Shown here: in pieces, positions 24,887 through 33,900 of the stretch
Position numbering within the stretch: position 1 is the stretch's first letter
Layout: each line of letters opens with the position of its first letter
Notes under the pieces: generated by a model
The model's input: the letters and a program-made list of their open reading frames with translations, nothing else
Told to the model about the DNA's origin: nothing
The model's database searches: none
Origin: Deltaproteobacteria bacterium
GTDB lineage: Bacteria; Acidobacteriota; Thermoanaerobaculia; Multivoradales; JAHZIX01
Direction: 5' to 3'
DNA: 64,000 nt
Assembly: GCA_022601195.1 (NCBI GenBank)
Contig: JAHZIX010000045.1
Location: 692,884-756,883 of the forward strand
Program-made: the position numbers and the translations under genes

Positions 24887-25352
24887 GACCCCGTCCCCAG
24901 CCTCCTACCACCACTGGGTGTCAGGCCTGCCTCTCCTCCTTTGGAGACCGGTATTGACGTGACCCGTGCAGGCGAGTTCTTCTGTTGAGTCGGCTTACGG
25001 GGTCTGTGAAAGGGAGCATAGCCTTGGTGAATCAACGTCCGTCGCCTCCTCGTTCCTACCAGGATTGAGCCCGGCACCACGGCTCTCGGCAGCCAGGCCG
25101 GAATGCGGAAGAGCTGCACCTTGGAGGGCCAACGCCCTTTCCAGCGTTGTCCATGGTGTTGGTGCTATCAGTTTCGTTGTTGAGCCGAAACTGGCATTTT
25201 CTTCGTCTGTGCAACCATGGACCCTGGCAGTGTTATGAGCAACTTCCTGAAAGTACTATCATCGAACCAGGGGCAGAACGCGATTTCAATCAATCGCCCT
25301 CATCAGCAAGCCTCTCCGTTCCAATAGATGTACCAACAAGGAGCGATACCCA
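24887..25352 (+). other. Intergenic, no convincing gene
   Basis: 466 bp between the UbiA gene and the MORN-like gene. Short open frames exist on both strands but show no family motifs or good ribosome-binding sites. The only structure I see is the 8-bp inverted repeat at 25169-25193. The 3' end contains the GGAG site for the next gene. Confidence 0.5.
25169..25193 (+). terminator. Inverted repeat, possible terminator
   Basis: A perfect 8-bp stem CAGTTTCG / CGAAACTG with a 9-base loop is followed by GCATTTTCTT. This resembles a weak rho-independent terminator on the plus strand, 280 bp after the UbiA stop. Confidence 0.35.
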
Positions 25353-25748
25353 ATGAAAGACATCCCTGGAATCGATGAAGACGGCAATCCTAAAAATGGT
25401 CCCTTCAAGCTTTATTTCAAGAACGGCCTCGTCTCTTGCCAGGGTGAGTTCGACAACGGAAAGAAATCAGGAAAATGGAAGTACTTTCTCAACAATGGCC
25501 AGATGCAGTCCTCCGGTAGTTTCAAGGACGGAAAGATCGTTGGTCGGTGGAAGTGGTTCTTCAAGACTGGCGAACCGCGGGGGACGGGCGGCTTCGACGA
25601 TGAAGAACAGAAGCATGGTGTATGGAAGCGATACCATTCCAATGGCCAGCTCTGGGACGAAGGTCGCTTCGAACACGGCAAGAAGAAGGGGCCTTGGAAG
25701 GTTTACGATGAGGCGGGCGAGCTCCTAAAGACGCAAACTTTCAAGTAG
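25353..25748 (+). CDS. MORN-repeat / YwqK-like protein
   Basis: 131 residues from ATG with GGAG nine bases upstream. It consists of about five repeats of the form FKNGLVSCQGEFDNGKKSGKW, with NGQ and GxW motifs, as in MORN-like antitoxin proteins of the YwqK family and other toxin_wall-associated repeat proteins. There is no signal peptide, so it is probably cytoplasmic. Lys and Gly are abundant. No obvious toxin partner lies beside it. It sits alone in a poorly coding stretch, which hints at acquisition by transfer. Confidence 0.75.
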   Translation: MKDIPGIDEDGNPKNGPFKLYFKNGLVSCQGEFDNGKKSGKWKYFLNNGQMQSSGSFKDGKIVGRWKWFFKTGEPRGTGGFDDEEQKHGVWKRYHSNGQLWDEGRFEHGKKKGPWKVYDEAGELLKTQTFK

Positions 25749-26287
25749 GGGAGCGGGCGCCTTCGTCTACCTACACGGGTCCCTGGCAGGTTTTTCAAGC
25801 AGTCGACCGACACCATTCCCCTCCGTCTTCAGCAGAGCGGGTGTCGGCGATGCTTAAGCAGGAGTCATACCGCAGAATTCCCAACGAAAGCACAGCGATG
25901 AGGTATGACGGAAACATCATCTAGATCGCAAACGGTTGATCACCTGCTTGTAAGCCGGGATTGCTTCATGCAGTGCTACTTCATTCGCACTCCCTTGTGT
26001 CAACGTGGCAGAACAGCACGCTTGTCGGCCCTGGCAACGCGATATCTAATGGTCATCTCGTCGTATACTGCCCTCGCCTACTCGTCCTCCTTTTCCTTCA
26101 TCACCGAGGCATTGGGCAAGAGATAATGCGGCGACAGACGGCGAGGTACACAGGACGCCACCGGCACCTGCTCGTAGCTGATGAGGGTTCAACTCGGTCC
26201 TAAGAGACCTGTGGGTTCACGAGCGCAGGAAAGGTCGAGCCGATGTGGGCCTACGACTGAAACGATCACTAAATAGGACATGTCATT
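25749..26287 (+). other. Intergenic, no convincing gene; one inverted repeat
   Basis: 539 bp without a supportable gene. An 8-bp inverted repeat CCGACACC / GGTGTCGG (25807-25814 with 25840-25847) lies about 60 bp after the MORN-like gene and could be a folded 3' end. Candidate short frames have no recognisable motifs. Confidence 0.45.
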
Positions 26288-26617
26288 ATGATCGCACGCC
26301 TATGGCACGGACGAACACTTGTCGAAAAAACGACTGACTACCTTGCCTTCCTCACGGAGCGCGCGGTGCCGGACTACAGTGGCGTGAACGGTTGCTTGGG
26401 TGTTTATCTTTTTCACCGGATTGAAGGAAACGTGACGCATTTCCAAACGCTCACGTTCTGGTCTTCAGAAGAGGAGATTCGCGCCTTTGCAGGCGACGAA
26501 GTCCTGCGCGCGAAGTACTACCCTGAAGACCAAGAATATCTGCTCGAGTTCGAGGAGCAGGTTCTGCACTACGAGGTGACCGAAGGGTGCCCGCTAAATG
26601 CGGTATGTCAAGTGTGA
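26288..26617 (+). CDS. Antibiotic biosynthesis monooxygenase (ABM)-domain-like protein
   Basis: 109 residues from ATG with AGGA nine bases upstream. The order MIARLWHGRT, YSGVNGCLGVYLFHRI, THFQTLTFWSSEEEIRAFAGDEVLRAKYYPEDQEYLLEF fits a single dimeric alpha-beta barrel ABM unit of about 100 residues. Such proteins range from heme-degrading monooxygenases to small dimeric barrel proteins of unknown substrate. It stands alone between two long gaps, so context gives no substrate. The C-terminal tail has two Cys residues. Confidence 0.75.
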   Translation: MIARLWHGRTLVEKTTDYLAFLTERAVPDYSGVNGCLGVYLFHRIEGNVTHFQTLTFWSSEEEIRAFAGDEVLRAKYYPEDQEYLLEFEEQVLHYEVTEGCPLNAVCQV

Positions 26618-27343
26618 CGCACGCGGAGTCGCGAGCCGATGATCCTCCGAGATGAGATTAAATCTCAGGATGGCAGGAATACTCCAAGAGGAGATTCACT
26701 GAGCATCGGAACCTGGTGAACGTGAAGTGCGTATTGATGAGACGATGTTGAGTACTATGGATGAAGATCCAAGGGGTATGCCTTTTTCACCGTCGGACAA
26801 TCGTTAAGGAAGGTCTTGCGGGTTGATCAATCAACACGACGAACCTTGGCTTGCGGCTTTCGAGTAGAGCGAGGCCTTGCACCCAACCGATGGCTCTCCT
26901 TGAGCTTAGAAACCAATTCTAGTAAAGCGATCGATCATCCGTTTGCTCTTGAGTTGGACTGGGTGAGTCATGACTGAACGCCAGTCAAGGCATTGATGAT
27001 GGGGTTGTCAATAGTTTTCCTCTGGGAAAGAAAATGGTGTAATCGAGGCAGAGGTTCTGCGAATGGAATAGACAGGTTTCTTTTCCAGTTTCCAATGTAC
27101 CAGCTAAGTTCCTACTTTGTGCCTTTGAGGTCGATACGAGGCTGCATCTAGGTGAAGATCGCTAGAGGGTCTTAGGGCTTGATCCTGCAGCACAACACCA
27201 GATCAGAGGCCTGCCGAAAATAACAAAGAGGTCTTTCTTACTCGATGCTCAACCTGGCTTCGGCTTAGCCGCAGTACCTAGGCTCAAAAGCTAGGCCTCA
27301 TTTTAGCCGTGCACGGAACGCATGCCTGACACCGCAGTGGGTC
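26618..27343 (+). other. Intergenic, no gene recognised
   Basis: 726 bp with frequent stops in all frames and visibly lower GC than the flanks. I see no intact gene. Small palindromes occur, for example AGTCATGACT near 26971 and CCTAG/CTAGG arms near 27280-27298. It could be decayed mobile DNA, but no transposase remnant or terminal repeat is recognisable. Confidence 0.45.
26642..26671 (+). terminator. Bulged hairpin after the ABM gene
   Basis: ATCCT-cc-GAGAT pairs with ATCTCAGGAT as a 10-bp stem with a two-base bulge and an eight-base loop, starting 24 bases after the stop. No T-run follows. A terminator role is possible but weakly supported. Confidence 0.35.
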
Positions 27344-27940
27344 TTACCAACCGAGCCAGTTCTTGAGTATCTGAAGTCCCGCCGCGTGGCCGAGAGCGAT
27401 GGGGAGGAGGGTAGCGGCGAGCAGGGCTGCTCGGTTCATTCCTTTTTTGTCCTTCCGTAGGACCCAACTCCAGGCGAGGAGAAAGAAGACAGCGAGGCTG
27501 GAGTAACCCACCAAGGCGATGGGTGGCACGCCGAGGACGAACCAGGTGCCCGGTTGCCAGCGAGCCATGCCAATGAGCTGGAGGAAGGGTTCATAGAAGC
27601 ACGCGAGGCTGGCCATGAAAAGAGACGCGAGTCCCAGGAACCTTGCTGAGGGCCACTGGGCAGAGAGGGCTTCGCCAGTAATCCCCTCGACCCAAACGAC
27701 GCAAAGGTAGATCGAATAGCCCCAGATGATCGAGCCGATCAGCGGCGCCAAGCCGAGCATGAGAGTGAGAGGGGTGAATTCGTAGAGGTATCGGTAAAGG
27801 GCGACGAAATTCTCGCGAACTAGCCCCAGGCTCAGAAGAGCCCCGAAGAACCAGGCTCCTTCTGAGCCTCGCCGGGCGACGGCATGGGCAATACACAGCA
27901 GAAAGAACAATAGGGTGATGACCTCAGCGAATAGCAGCAT
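27344..27940 (-). CDS. Multi-pass membrane protein, possibly carotenoid-biosynthesis (DUF422)-like
   Basis: 198 residues from ATG. About six hydrophobic helices cover most of the protein. The segment FYEPFLQLIGMARWQPGTWFVLGVPPIALVGY loosely recalls the EP...W.W...GVP..N.lGW pattern of DUF422/CruF membrane proteins, but the match is weak. The short C-terminal tail is hydrophobic. It is preceded by a possible small membrane gene 14 bp upstream on the same strand. I cannot assign a function with confidence. Confidence 0.65.
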   Translation of the reverse strand: MLLFAEVITLLFFLLCIAHAVARRGSEGAWFFGALLSLGLVRENFVALYRYLYEFTPLTLMLGLAPLIGSIIWGYSIYLCVVWVEGITGEALSAQWPSARFLGLASLFMASLACFYEPFLQLIGMARWQPGTWFVLGVPPIALVGYSSLAVFFLLAWSWVLRKDKKGMNRAALLAATLLPIALGHAAGLQILKNWLGW

Positions 27941-27953
27941 CGTCGACTTCGAC

Positions 27954-28190
27954 CTAGGGGGAGCGGTGAGGTTTTGCTCGGGCTGCTAGCCAGAGCAGAC
28001 AGAGGCCAAGAGGAAGCTTGGGGAGCCATTGGGGACCACCCAAGAAGGAAGTCTCTAGAACGAGAGCCATACCCATCATGGTGGCGAGAAGGACCGCGGG
28101 AAAGAAGGGGCGGCGGCGAAGCAGAATCATCCACCGTGCGCCTCTGAGATTCTTTGGGGGTGGTGGAGGTGTTTTCGGCGAGGAGTTCAC
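27954..28190 (-). CDS. Small proline-rich membrane protein, hypothetical
   Basis: 78 residues from a GTG at 28190; a later ATG (MILLRRR) is also possible. The N-terminus has a run of six prolines, followed by a basic patch and about two hydrophobic segments. It ends 14 bp before the start of the 198-residue membrane protein on the same strand. There is no clear ribosome-binding site and no family match, so its status as a gene is uncertain. Confidence 0.4.
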   Translation of the reverse strand: MNSSPKTPPPPPKNLRGARWMILLRRRPFFPAVLLATMMGMALVLETSFLGGPQWLPKLPLGLCLLWLAARAKPHRSP

Positions 28191-28332
28191 GGTGATCTTG
28201 CCGGCTCGAGGTGAAAAGGTCGTGTCATTATAGGACCCTCCTTTGGGAGGCCCGAGAGGGTGGTAAGGGTATGAGCATGTGTGAGTTGCAGAAGGCAGCC
28301 GCAGGAGGCAGGTTCAGGAGGAAAAGCTGGCC

Positions 28333-28902
28333 ATGACCGAGAGTAATTCGCCGAAACCAGCATGGGGGACCGACGACCCGCCGTCTCAGAGCTTGGAGCT
28401 TTCTGAGATCTCAAAGCTGGATGCCTCCTCTGCAGCCAGTTCTCCCCGCATGCTGAGCTTCTACGACCGACTTCGCCGCCGACTCCTAGGGCATGTGGAA
28501 TCCCGTCGAGGCAAGCTGGGTCAGAGAACGACTCGGGCTCTGTTGGTTGTGCCGGACATCTTTCTTCTGCTTCTCCGGCTCACCCTCGATCGCCAGGTTC
28601 CCCAATCTACCCGGGCTCTCATCGGCGGTGCTCTAGCCTATTTTGTGCTCCCCTTCGACATCCTGCCGGAAGCCTTTGTTGGCCCCATGGGCTACATAGA
28701 TGATTTGGTGCTGGCCGTCGCGGTCTTGGAAGATGCTTTCAGCAAAGAGCTCGAGCCCTTCGTGAGGCAGCATTGGAGCGGTTCCGAGGAGCTACCTCAG
28801 GTGCTGCAAGATCTTTCCGCTTCTGGGCGCTGGCTGGTCGGTGACAATATCTATGGCCGCCTGCGTCGGCTCCTTGCCAAACGCGGCATTCCCTTGAGTT
28901 AG
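28333..28902 (+). CDS. YkvA/DUF1232 family membrane protein
   Basis: 189 residues from ATG preceded by AGGAGG about 12 bases upstream. The first ~55 residues are polar and low in conservation. The DUF1232 core is RALIGGALAYFVLPFDILPEAFVGPMGYIDDLVLAV, a short membrane hairpin with the typical PFD...GYIDDL signature. A ~60-residue soluble C-terminal region follows. The family's function is unknown. The gene converges on the solute-binding protein gene, with a nested inverted repeat between them. Confidence 0.85.
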   Translation: MTESNSPKPAWGTDDPPSQSLELSEISKLDASSAASSPRMLSFYDRLRRRLLGHVESRRGKLGQRTTRALLVVPDIFLLLLRLTLDRQVPQSTRALIGGALAYFVLPFDILPEAFVGPMGYIDDLVLAVAVLEDAFSKELEPFVRQHWSGSEELPQVLQDLSASGRWLVGDNIYGRLRRLLAKRGIPLS

Positions 28903-28906
28903 ATCC

Positions 28907-28955
28907 GGTGGGCTGATTGGGGTCCTGGACCGGCGCCAGGTTTGCCTCGCCCACC
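28907..28955. terminator. Nested inverted repeat between convergent genes
   Basis: An outer 7-bp stem GGTGGGC (28907-28913) / GCCCACC (28949-28955) encloses CCTGG (28924-28928) / CCAGG (28936-28940). It fills the 66-bp gap between convergent genes, where a two-way terminator would be expected. On the plus strand it is followed by GATGGAAAAAG rather than a T-run. Confidence 0.45.
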
Positions 28956-28968
28956 GATGGAAAAAGAG

Positions 28969-29856
28969 TCAGGATTTGCCGAGGGCTGCTGGCAGGCTCA
29001 TGATCTGCTCCAGGCGCCCGCTGCTACGAAGCTTCTCGATCACCTGGTTGATGGGCTCTTCCAGGTCGCTGCCGGGACGTAAGCCAATAGCGAAGGTATC
29101 CGCTGCCGGCAATGAGCGGGCGATTTCCAGGTTGTCGAACAAGCTCAGGAAATTGGCCACTCCCGAGGACAGGTAGTCGAGGAGGAAGTCCGCTCGACCC
29201 TCTGAGACAGCTTCGTAGGCTTCCAAAATGATGTCCACTTCGACTCGCTGAACGCCGTCTATCTGGAGAGCGGCGAGGTCTTCTACCAGGCTGGTCTGAG
29301 GGATGATGGCTGCCCTGAGACCGGCTAGGTCGGTAGCCTGTGAGCCTTTGGGGCCCTTTCGAGTGATGATGACCACCTGATTGTGAAAATAAGGAGCGCT
29401 GAAATCGATCTTCTCTCGGCGGGTTGCCGTGACGGAGAAGGCGCTTGCGATGACGTCTCCTTCCTCTCTCAGCAAGGCGGGAATCAGGGCGGAATAGCTG
29501 GGAATTCCCCCTTCGCCCATGGCCGGAACGATCTCCAATTCAACCCCTAGCTCGCGAGCGATTTCCGACATCAGGTCGACATCGGACCCCTCGAAGAATT
29601 CCGGGCCGGCTTTCCGTTGCATTGGGCCCGCTTCGATATTGGTACGGACGAAGAGATTCTCTTGCCAGGGTACGGTGAGCATGACGATCTTTCCGCGCTT
29701 CTGGATTTCCGCCAAGTCACTCCTTACGGTGGCCCTGGTTTCTTCTGCCCCGGATTCCGCAGCAGTAGGCGGCTGGTGGCCTTCTCCGAAGGTGGTTCCT
29801 TCCGAGAGCAGGGCAACAGTGAATGCGGCTAGCAGGCTGCGAGTGAATAACTTCAC
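28969..29856 (-). CDS. Extracellular solute-binding protein, family 3
   Basis: 295 residues from GTG 29856 with GGAG eight bases upstream. A signal peptide (VKLFTRSLLAAFTVALLSEG) leads to a two-lobed amino-acid-type binding protein: KIVMLTVPWQENLFV, FEGSDVDLMSEIARELGVELEIV, ATRREKIDFSAPYFHNQVVIITRKG, then YEAVSEGRADFLLDYL and ADTFAIGLRPGSDLEEPINQVIEKLRSSG. No ABC permease or ATPase lies nearby, so it may be an orphan receptor or sensor-type protein rather than part of a local transporter. The ligand is not predictable. Confidence 0.88.
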   Translation of the reverse strand: MKLFTRSLLAAFTVALLSEGTTFGEGHQPPTAAESGAEETRATVRSDLAEIQKRGKIVMLTVPWQENLFVRTNIEAGPMQRKAGPEFFEGSDVDLMSEIARELGVELEIVPAMGEGGIPSYSALIPALLREEGDVIASAFSVTATRREKIDFSAPYFHNQVVIITRKGPKGSQATDLAGLRAAIIPQTSLVEDLAALQIDGVQRVEVDIILEAYEAVSEGRADFLLDYLSSGVANFLSLFDNLEIARSLPAADTFAIGLRPGSDLEEPINQVIEKLRSSGRLEQIMSLPAALGKS

Positions 29857-29908
29857 GAGCTCTTCTCCAGGGCGTAGGTTGTCAGCGGGGGGCTTCGATA
29901 ACAATCTA

Positions 29909-29937
29909 ATTCTATTGTGATTGACTGCCAGATTCAA
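29909..29937 (-). promoter_or_regulatory. Sigma-70-type promoter for the solute-binding protein gene
   Basis: On the minus strand, -35 TTGAAT (29932-29937) and -10 TAGAAT (29909-29914) are separated by exactly 17 bases. Transcription would begin near 29902, giving a leader of about 45 bases before the GTG. Confidence 0.55.
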
Positions 29938-30232
29938 ATTCTTCGCTGAAGAGGTCGATCTGCCTTCGAGGCGCTGTGTTCTTTGGGGCCATTTTGCTCT
30001 AGACGGATTCCTGTTCCGGGTTGCCAAATTTTCCCTATCCAGGGTTGCTTCGATCTTCTAGAATTCCACTAAACAATGTTCTCGGTGGCAGGTCGCGACC
30101 TGCTGCTAGATGTGGTTGCAAGACTGCATGATGCCTGTTAGGGTCGCTAGATTGTGAAAGATTTCACAAGGTCCCGGCAGGAACGCCGAGGTCTGCTGAA
30201 ATCGTGGATCTACTGAAAAAGGCAAAGCTGCT
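29938..30232 (+). other. Upstream regulatory region of the act-cox operon
   Basis: Together with the minus-strand promoter this makes a 376-bp gap between divergent genes. No gene is seen. It holds the CRP-type palindrome at 30152-30169 and a weak plus-strand promoter candidate (TTGCAA 30116-30121, 17 bases, TAGGGT 30139-30144). Confidence 0.5.
30152..30169. promoter_or_regulatory. Perfect CRP-type palindrome upstream of actA
   Basis: TTGTGAAAGATTTCACAA is a perfect palindrome apart from its centre and contains TGTGA-N6-TCACA, the known consensus for CRP-type members of the CRP/FNR family. It is 63 bp upstream of the actA start. Whether it activates or represses depends on the true transcription start, which I cannot fix. 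Confidence 0.55.
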
Positions 30233-30889
30233 ATGGCCCAGTTATTCAGCCGCGGCGCCAACGCGTTTGCGCGCTCGAGTCTTATCGTAGGGATCAGTCT
30301 CGCCGTTGGCACCCTGCTGCTAGCGATGAAGTTAGATCGCTCCCCGGCTCAGACCGATGAGGGAGTGGTACTGGCGCAGCCAGTTCCCTTCAGCCACGAC
30401 CACCACACCGCCGTGTTGGGAATTTCCTGCGGCTACTGTCATACATCGGTGGAAAAGTCGGCTTTCGCTGGCCTTCCCCCGACCCAAACCTGTATGAACT
30501 GCCACAAACAGATTTGGAAAGACAGTCCTATGCTCGAGCCCGTTCGGGCCAGTTTTCGAGACAATGAGCCCATTCAATGGAACCGGGTCTATGACCTGCC
30601 GGATTTCGTTTACTTCAACCACAGTATTCACGTCGCCAAGGGCGTTGGCTGCGAGACCTGCCATGGGCCCGTGAACGAGATGCCGCTGCTTTATCAGGCG
30701 GTCAGCCTGCAGATGAATTGGTGTTTGGATTGCCACAGGAATCCAGAGAAGTATGTGCGCCCGAAGGACGAGGTCTACAACATGGACTGGGAGTGGGATC
30801 CATCCCTAGACCCTATTGAGGAAGGCCTCAAGCTAGTCCAAGAGTACGACATCAAACCGCAGGACACCTGTTCCACGTGCCACCGCTGA
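30233..30889 (+). CDS. actA: Alternative complex III pentaheme cytochrome ActA
   Basis: 218 residues. One N-terminal anchor (about 15-33) is followed by five heme motifs: CGYCH, CMNCH, CETCH, CLDCH and CSTCH. Spacing closely follows the paralogue at 8355-9002, and FSHDHH and YFNHSIH supply candidate distal His ligands. In alternative complex III this subunit accepts electrons from ActB in the periplasm. It opens a plus-strand operon of twelve genes through coxD. A perfect CRP-type palindrome lies upstream. Confidence 0.95.
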   Translation: MAQLFSRGANAFARSSLIVGISLAVGTLLLAMKLDRSPAQTDEGVVLAQPVPFSHDHHTAVLGISCGYCHTSVEKSAFAGLPPTQTCMNCHKQIWKDSPMLEPVRASFRDNEPIQWNRVYDLPDFVYFNHSIHVAKGVGCETCHGPVNEMPLLYQAVSLQMNWCLDCHRNPEKYVRPKDEVYNMDWEWDPSLDPIEEGLKLVQEYDIKPQDTCSTCHR

Positions 30890-30944
30890 CGTCGGCTCTG
30901 CTACGAAGTGATGACGGTGAGAGATTTCGGGTAAGACGGGGAGT

Positions 30945-33900
30945 ATGACCTTGAAGGATCACAAAGGAAACGGCACAGGAGCGCCGCCCAGGACCCTCGG
31001 TGGAGGGAATAGCTCGCCTCTCACGGTCTTGCCGGAAGAGGGGCGGTTGGCCAAAGAGCAGCACCCGCTAGATCAGGGACCGCAGAGCTCGCCAAGTCCG
31101 AAAGGGTCTCTCCAGGAATCGTTAGCTCAGGAGGAGCTGAATTTGGCTGCCGTGCGCGACAGGCTCGACGGCACCTCTGGCAAGACCTTCTGGCGCAGCC
31201 TCGACGAGTTGGCCCAGGCCGAGGGCTTTCAGGACATGCTGCATCGTGAGTTTCCTCGCCAGGCGGCGGAGTGGGACGACGGTGTCAGCCGCAGGAGTTT
31301 CCTACATCTTGCCGGCGCCGGTCTCGCCCTCGCTGGCCTCACCGGTTGCACCCGCCAGCCGGCCGAGAGGCTGGTGCCCTATGTTCGTCAGCCGGAGGAA
31401 ATCGTCCCCGGTCGGCCTCTCTTTTTTGCCACCGCTTCTACCCTCGCTGGATACGCCACCGGTTTGCTGGCAGAAAGCCATATGGGTCGCCCGACCAAGG
31501 TCGAGGGCAATCCCGAGCATCTGGACAGTCTCGGTGCTTCGGATGTCATCAACCAAGCCTCGACGCTGGGTCTCTACGATCCGGACCGTTCCACCTCGGT
31601 GACTCACATTGGCCGCCTGACCACTTGGGAGACCTTCGTAGAGAAGATCCAAGGTGCGGTGCGGGCCCAAGAGGCGCTGGCGGGAGAAGGTCTGCGAATT
31701 CTCACCGGTGCTTCCAGCTCGCCAACTCTCGAATCTCAGTGGGCAGAGATAGAAAAACGCTTTCCCAAGGCGAAGTGGGTTCAGTTCGAGCCGGTGGGCC
31801 AGGGGGAGCGCGGCGCCGGAGCGGAGTTGGCTTTTGGGCGGACTGCGGAGGTCCGATACGACCTATCGGCAGCAGAGGTCATCTTCAGCCTGGATGCGGA
31901 TTTTCTGACCCAGGGGCCTGGCCATTTGCGCCACGCTCGCCAGTTCGCTGCCGGGCGCCGTACTCATGAGAACGGCGGCACCATGAGCCGCCTTTATGCC
32001 GTAGAGAGCACCCCGACGAGCACTGGGACCCAGGCCGATCACCGCCTGCCTCTGAGCTCGGTGGAGATCGGGCACCTGGTCCTGGCGGTGGCGGAGAGAG
32101 TGGGAGTTCCCGGGGTCTCGACACCGCCGAGCTTCACTCGTCCGTCGGTCGTCGCCTGGGCGGATGCGGTCGCTATGGACTTAGCGGCTCACCGTGGTCG
32201 CTCGCTAGTGGTGGTGGGGGAGTATGCCTCCGCCGCGGTGCAGGCAGTAGCCCACGGGATCAACGAAGCTCTCGGCAACGTTGGGTCGACAGTGATCTAC
32301 CAGGAGCCGGTGACCGGTCAAAGTGCCGATTCCCACGGCGCTCTTCGAAACCTGGTCGAGGAGATGGAGCAAGGAAAAGTCGACCTCCTGATGATCCTGG
32401 ATACCAACCCGGTGTTTTCGGCTCCCGCTGACCTGGATTTCGTTGGCGCTCTCGGAAAGGTCAAGTTGGGGGTCCACCTCGGTCTCTACGAAGACGAGAC
32501 CGCCGAGTACTGCCATTGGCATGTGCCTCAGGCTCACTTTCTCGAGGGGTGGAGCGATGCCAGAGGGTCGGACGGTACCGTCAGCCTGGTGCAGCCACTC
32601 ATCGAGCCCTTATTTCAAGGTCGGACCGTGCATCAGTTGCTCGCCATTCTGACCGGGCAGGCTGGGTACTCCGCCTATGAGCTCGTCGAAGGCTATTGGA
32701 TCTCCCAAGGCCTTTCGGGAAAAGCCTGGAAGAAAGCTCTCCACGATGGCTATTTGGCCGAGTCTGCTTTGCCCGCCCTGGACGTAGTGGTTTCCAATGC
32801 CGGGGTAGCGAAGGCGGCGCGAGAGCTTTCCGGGGCGGAATCAGGCGACGGCCTGGAGCTGATTTTCCGCCCGGACCCTTCGATCTATGATGGTCGTTTC
32901 GCCAACAGTGGTTGGTTACAGGAGGTGCCCAAGCCCCTCACCAAGCTGACCTGGGACAACGCCTTGATGATCAGCCCGGCCACCGTTGAGCGACTCGGCT
33001 TGGCCGGCGAGCAAAAGAGCGGCGGCTTTCTGCCGAAGCAGCTCAAGGGGGAGGCTGCCAAGGCCGGTCATTTACTTTCCGCTAGCGGCCGCATGGTTCG
33101 TCTGACGGTGGAAGGCCGAAGCCTAGAGGTACCCCTTTGGGTCCTGCCTGGACAAGCGGATGGAGTTCTGACCCTACACTTGGGTTTTGGTCGCGGTCGG
33201 GCCGGACGGGTTGGTACCGGCATCGGATTCGATGCCTATCAGATTCGCACTTCGCAGCACCCCTGGAAAGTCTCGGGAGCGGAGATCGCCCTGACGGGAG
33301 CGACCTACCCGTTGTCTTCCACTCAGCTGCATCACAACATTCCCGTTGAGAGCCAAGAAGCCAAGAAGCGCCATATGGTTCGTACCGCTTCTCTCGAAGA
33401 GTTCATGGCCGAACCAGATGTGATTCATCACATGGGCCATGCCGAGATGGCGGAAAGGAGCCTCTACCCGGGCTTCGAATACAAGAACCTAGCCTGGGGA
33501 ATGACCATCGACTTGAGTTCTTGTACCGGTTGCAATGCTTGCGTGGTGGCTTGTCAGGCGGAGAACAACATTCCCGTCGTAGGCAAGGAGCAGGTCGGCA
33601 AGGGTCGGGAAATGCAGTGGCTGCGTATCGATCGCTATTTCGAAGGGGATCTGGAGAACCCGAAAGTTCACCACCAGCCGGTTCCCTGCATGCAGTGTGA
33701 GCAGGCACCCTGCGAGGTCGTCTGTCCGGTCGCCGCTACAGTGCACAATGAGGACGGCCTCAACGACATGGTTTACAACCGTTGCGTCGGCACTCGCTAC
33801 TGCTCCAACAACTGCCCCTACAAGGTGCGCCGCTTCAATTTCCTGAAATTCAATGACACCGACGACCCGTTGGTGGCCATGGGCCGGAACCCGGACGTCA

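Noticed and set aside
24874..25238. Short open frames after the UbiA gene on both strands
   Set aside because: No motifs, no ribosome-binding sites and biased composition; likely chance.
25905..26203. Short overlapping frames of 73 and 80 codons
   Set aside because: They overlap each other in different frames, and neither has motifs or a good start signal.
26618..27343. Remnant of an insertion sequence
   Set aside because: No transposase motif, terminal inverted repeats or target duplication could be recognised.
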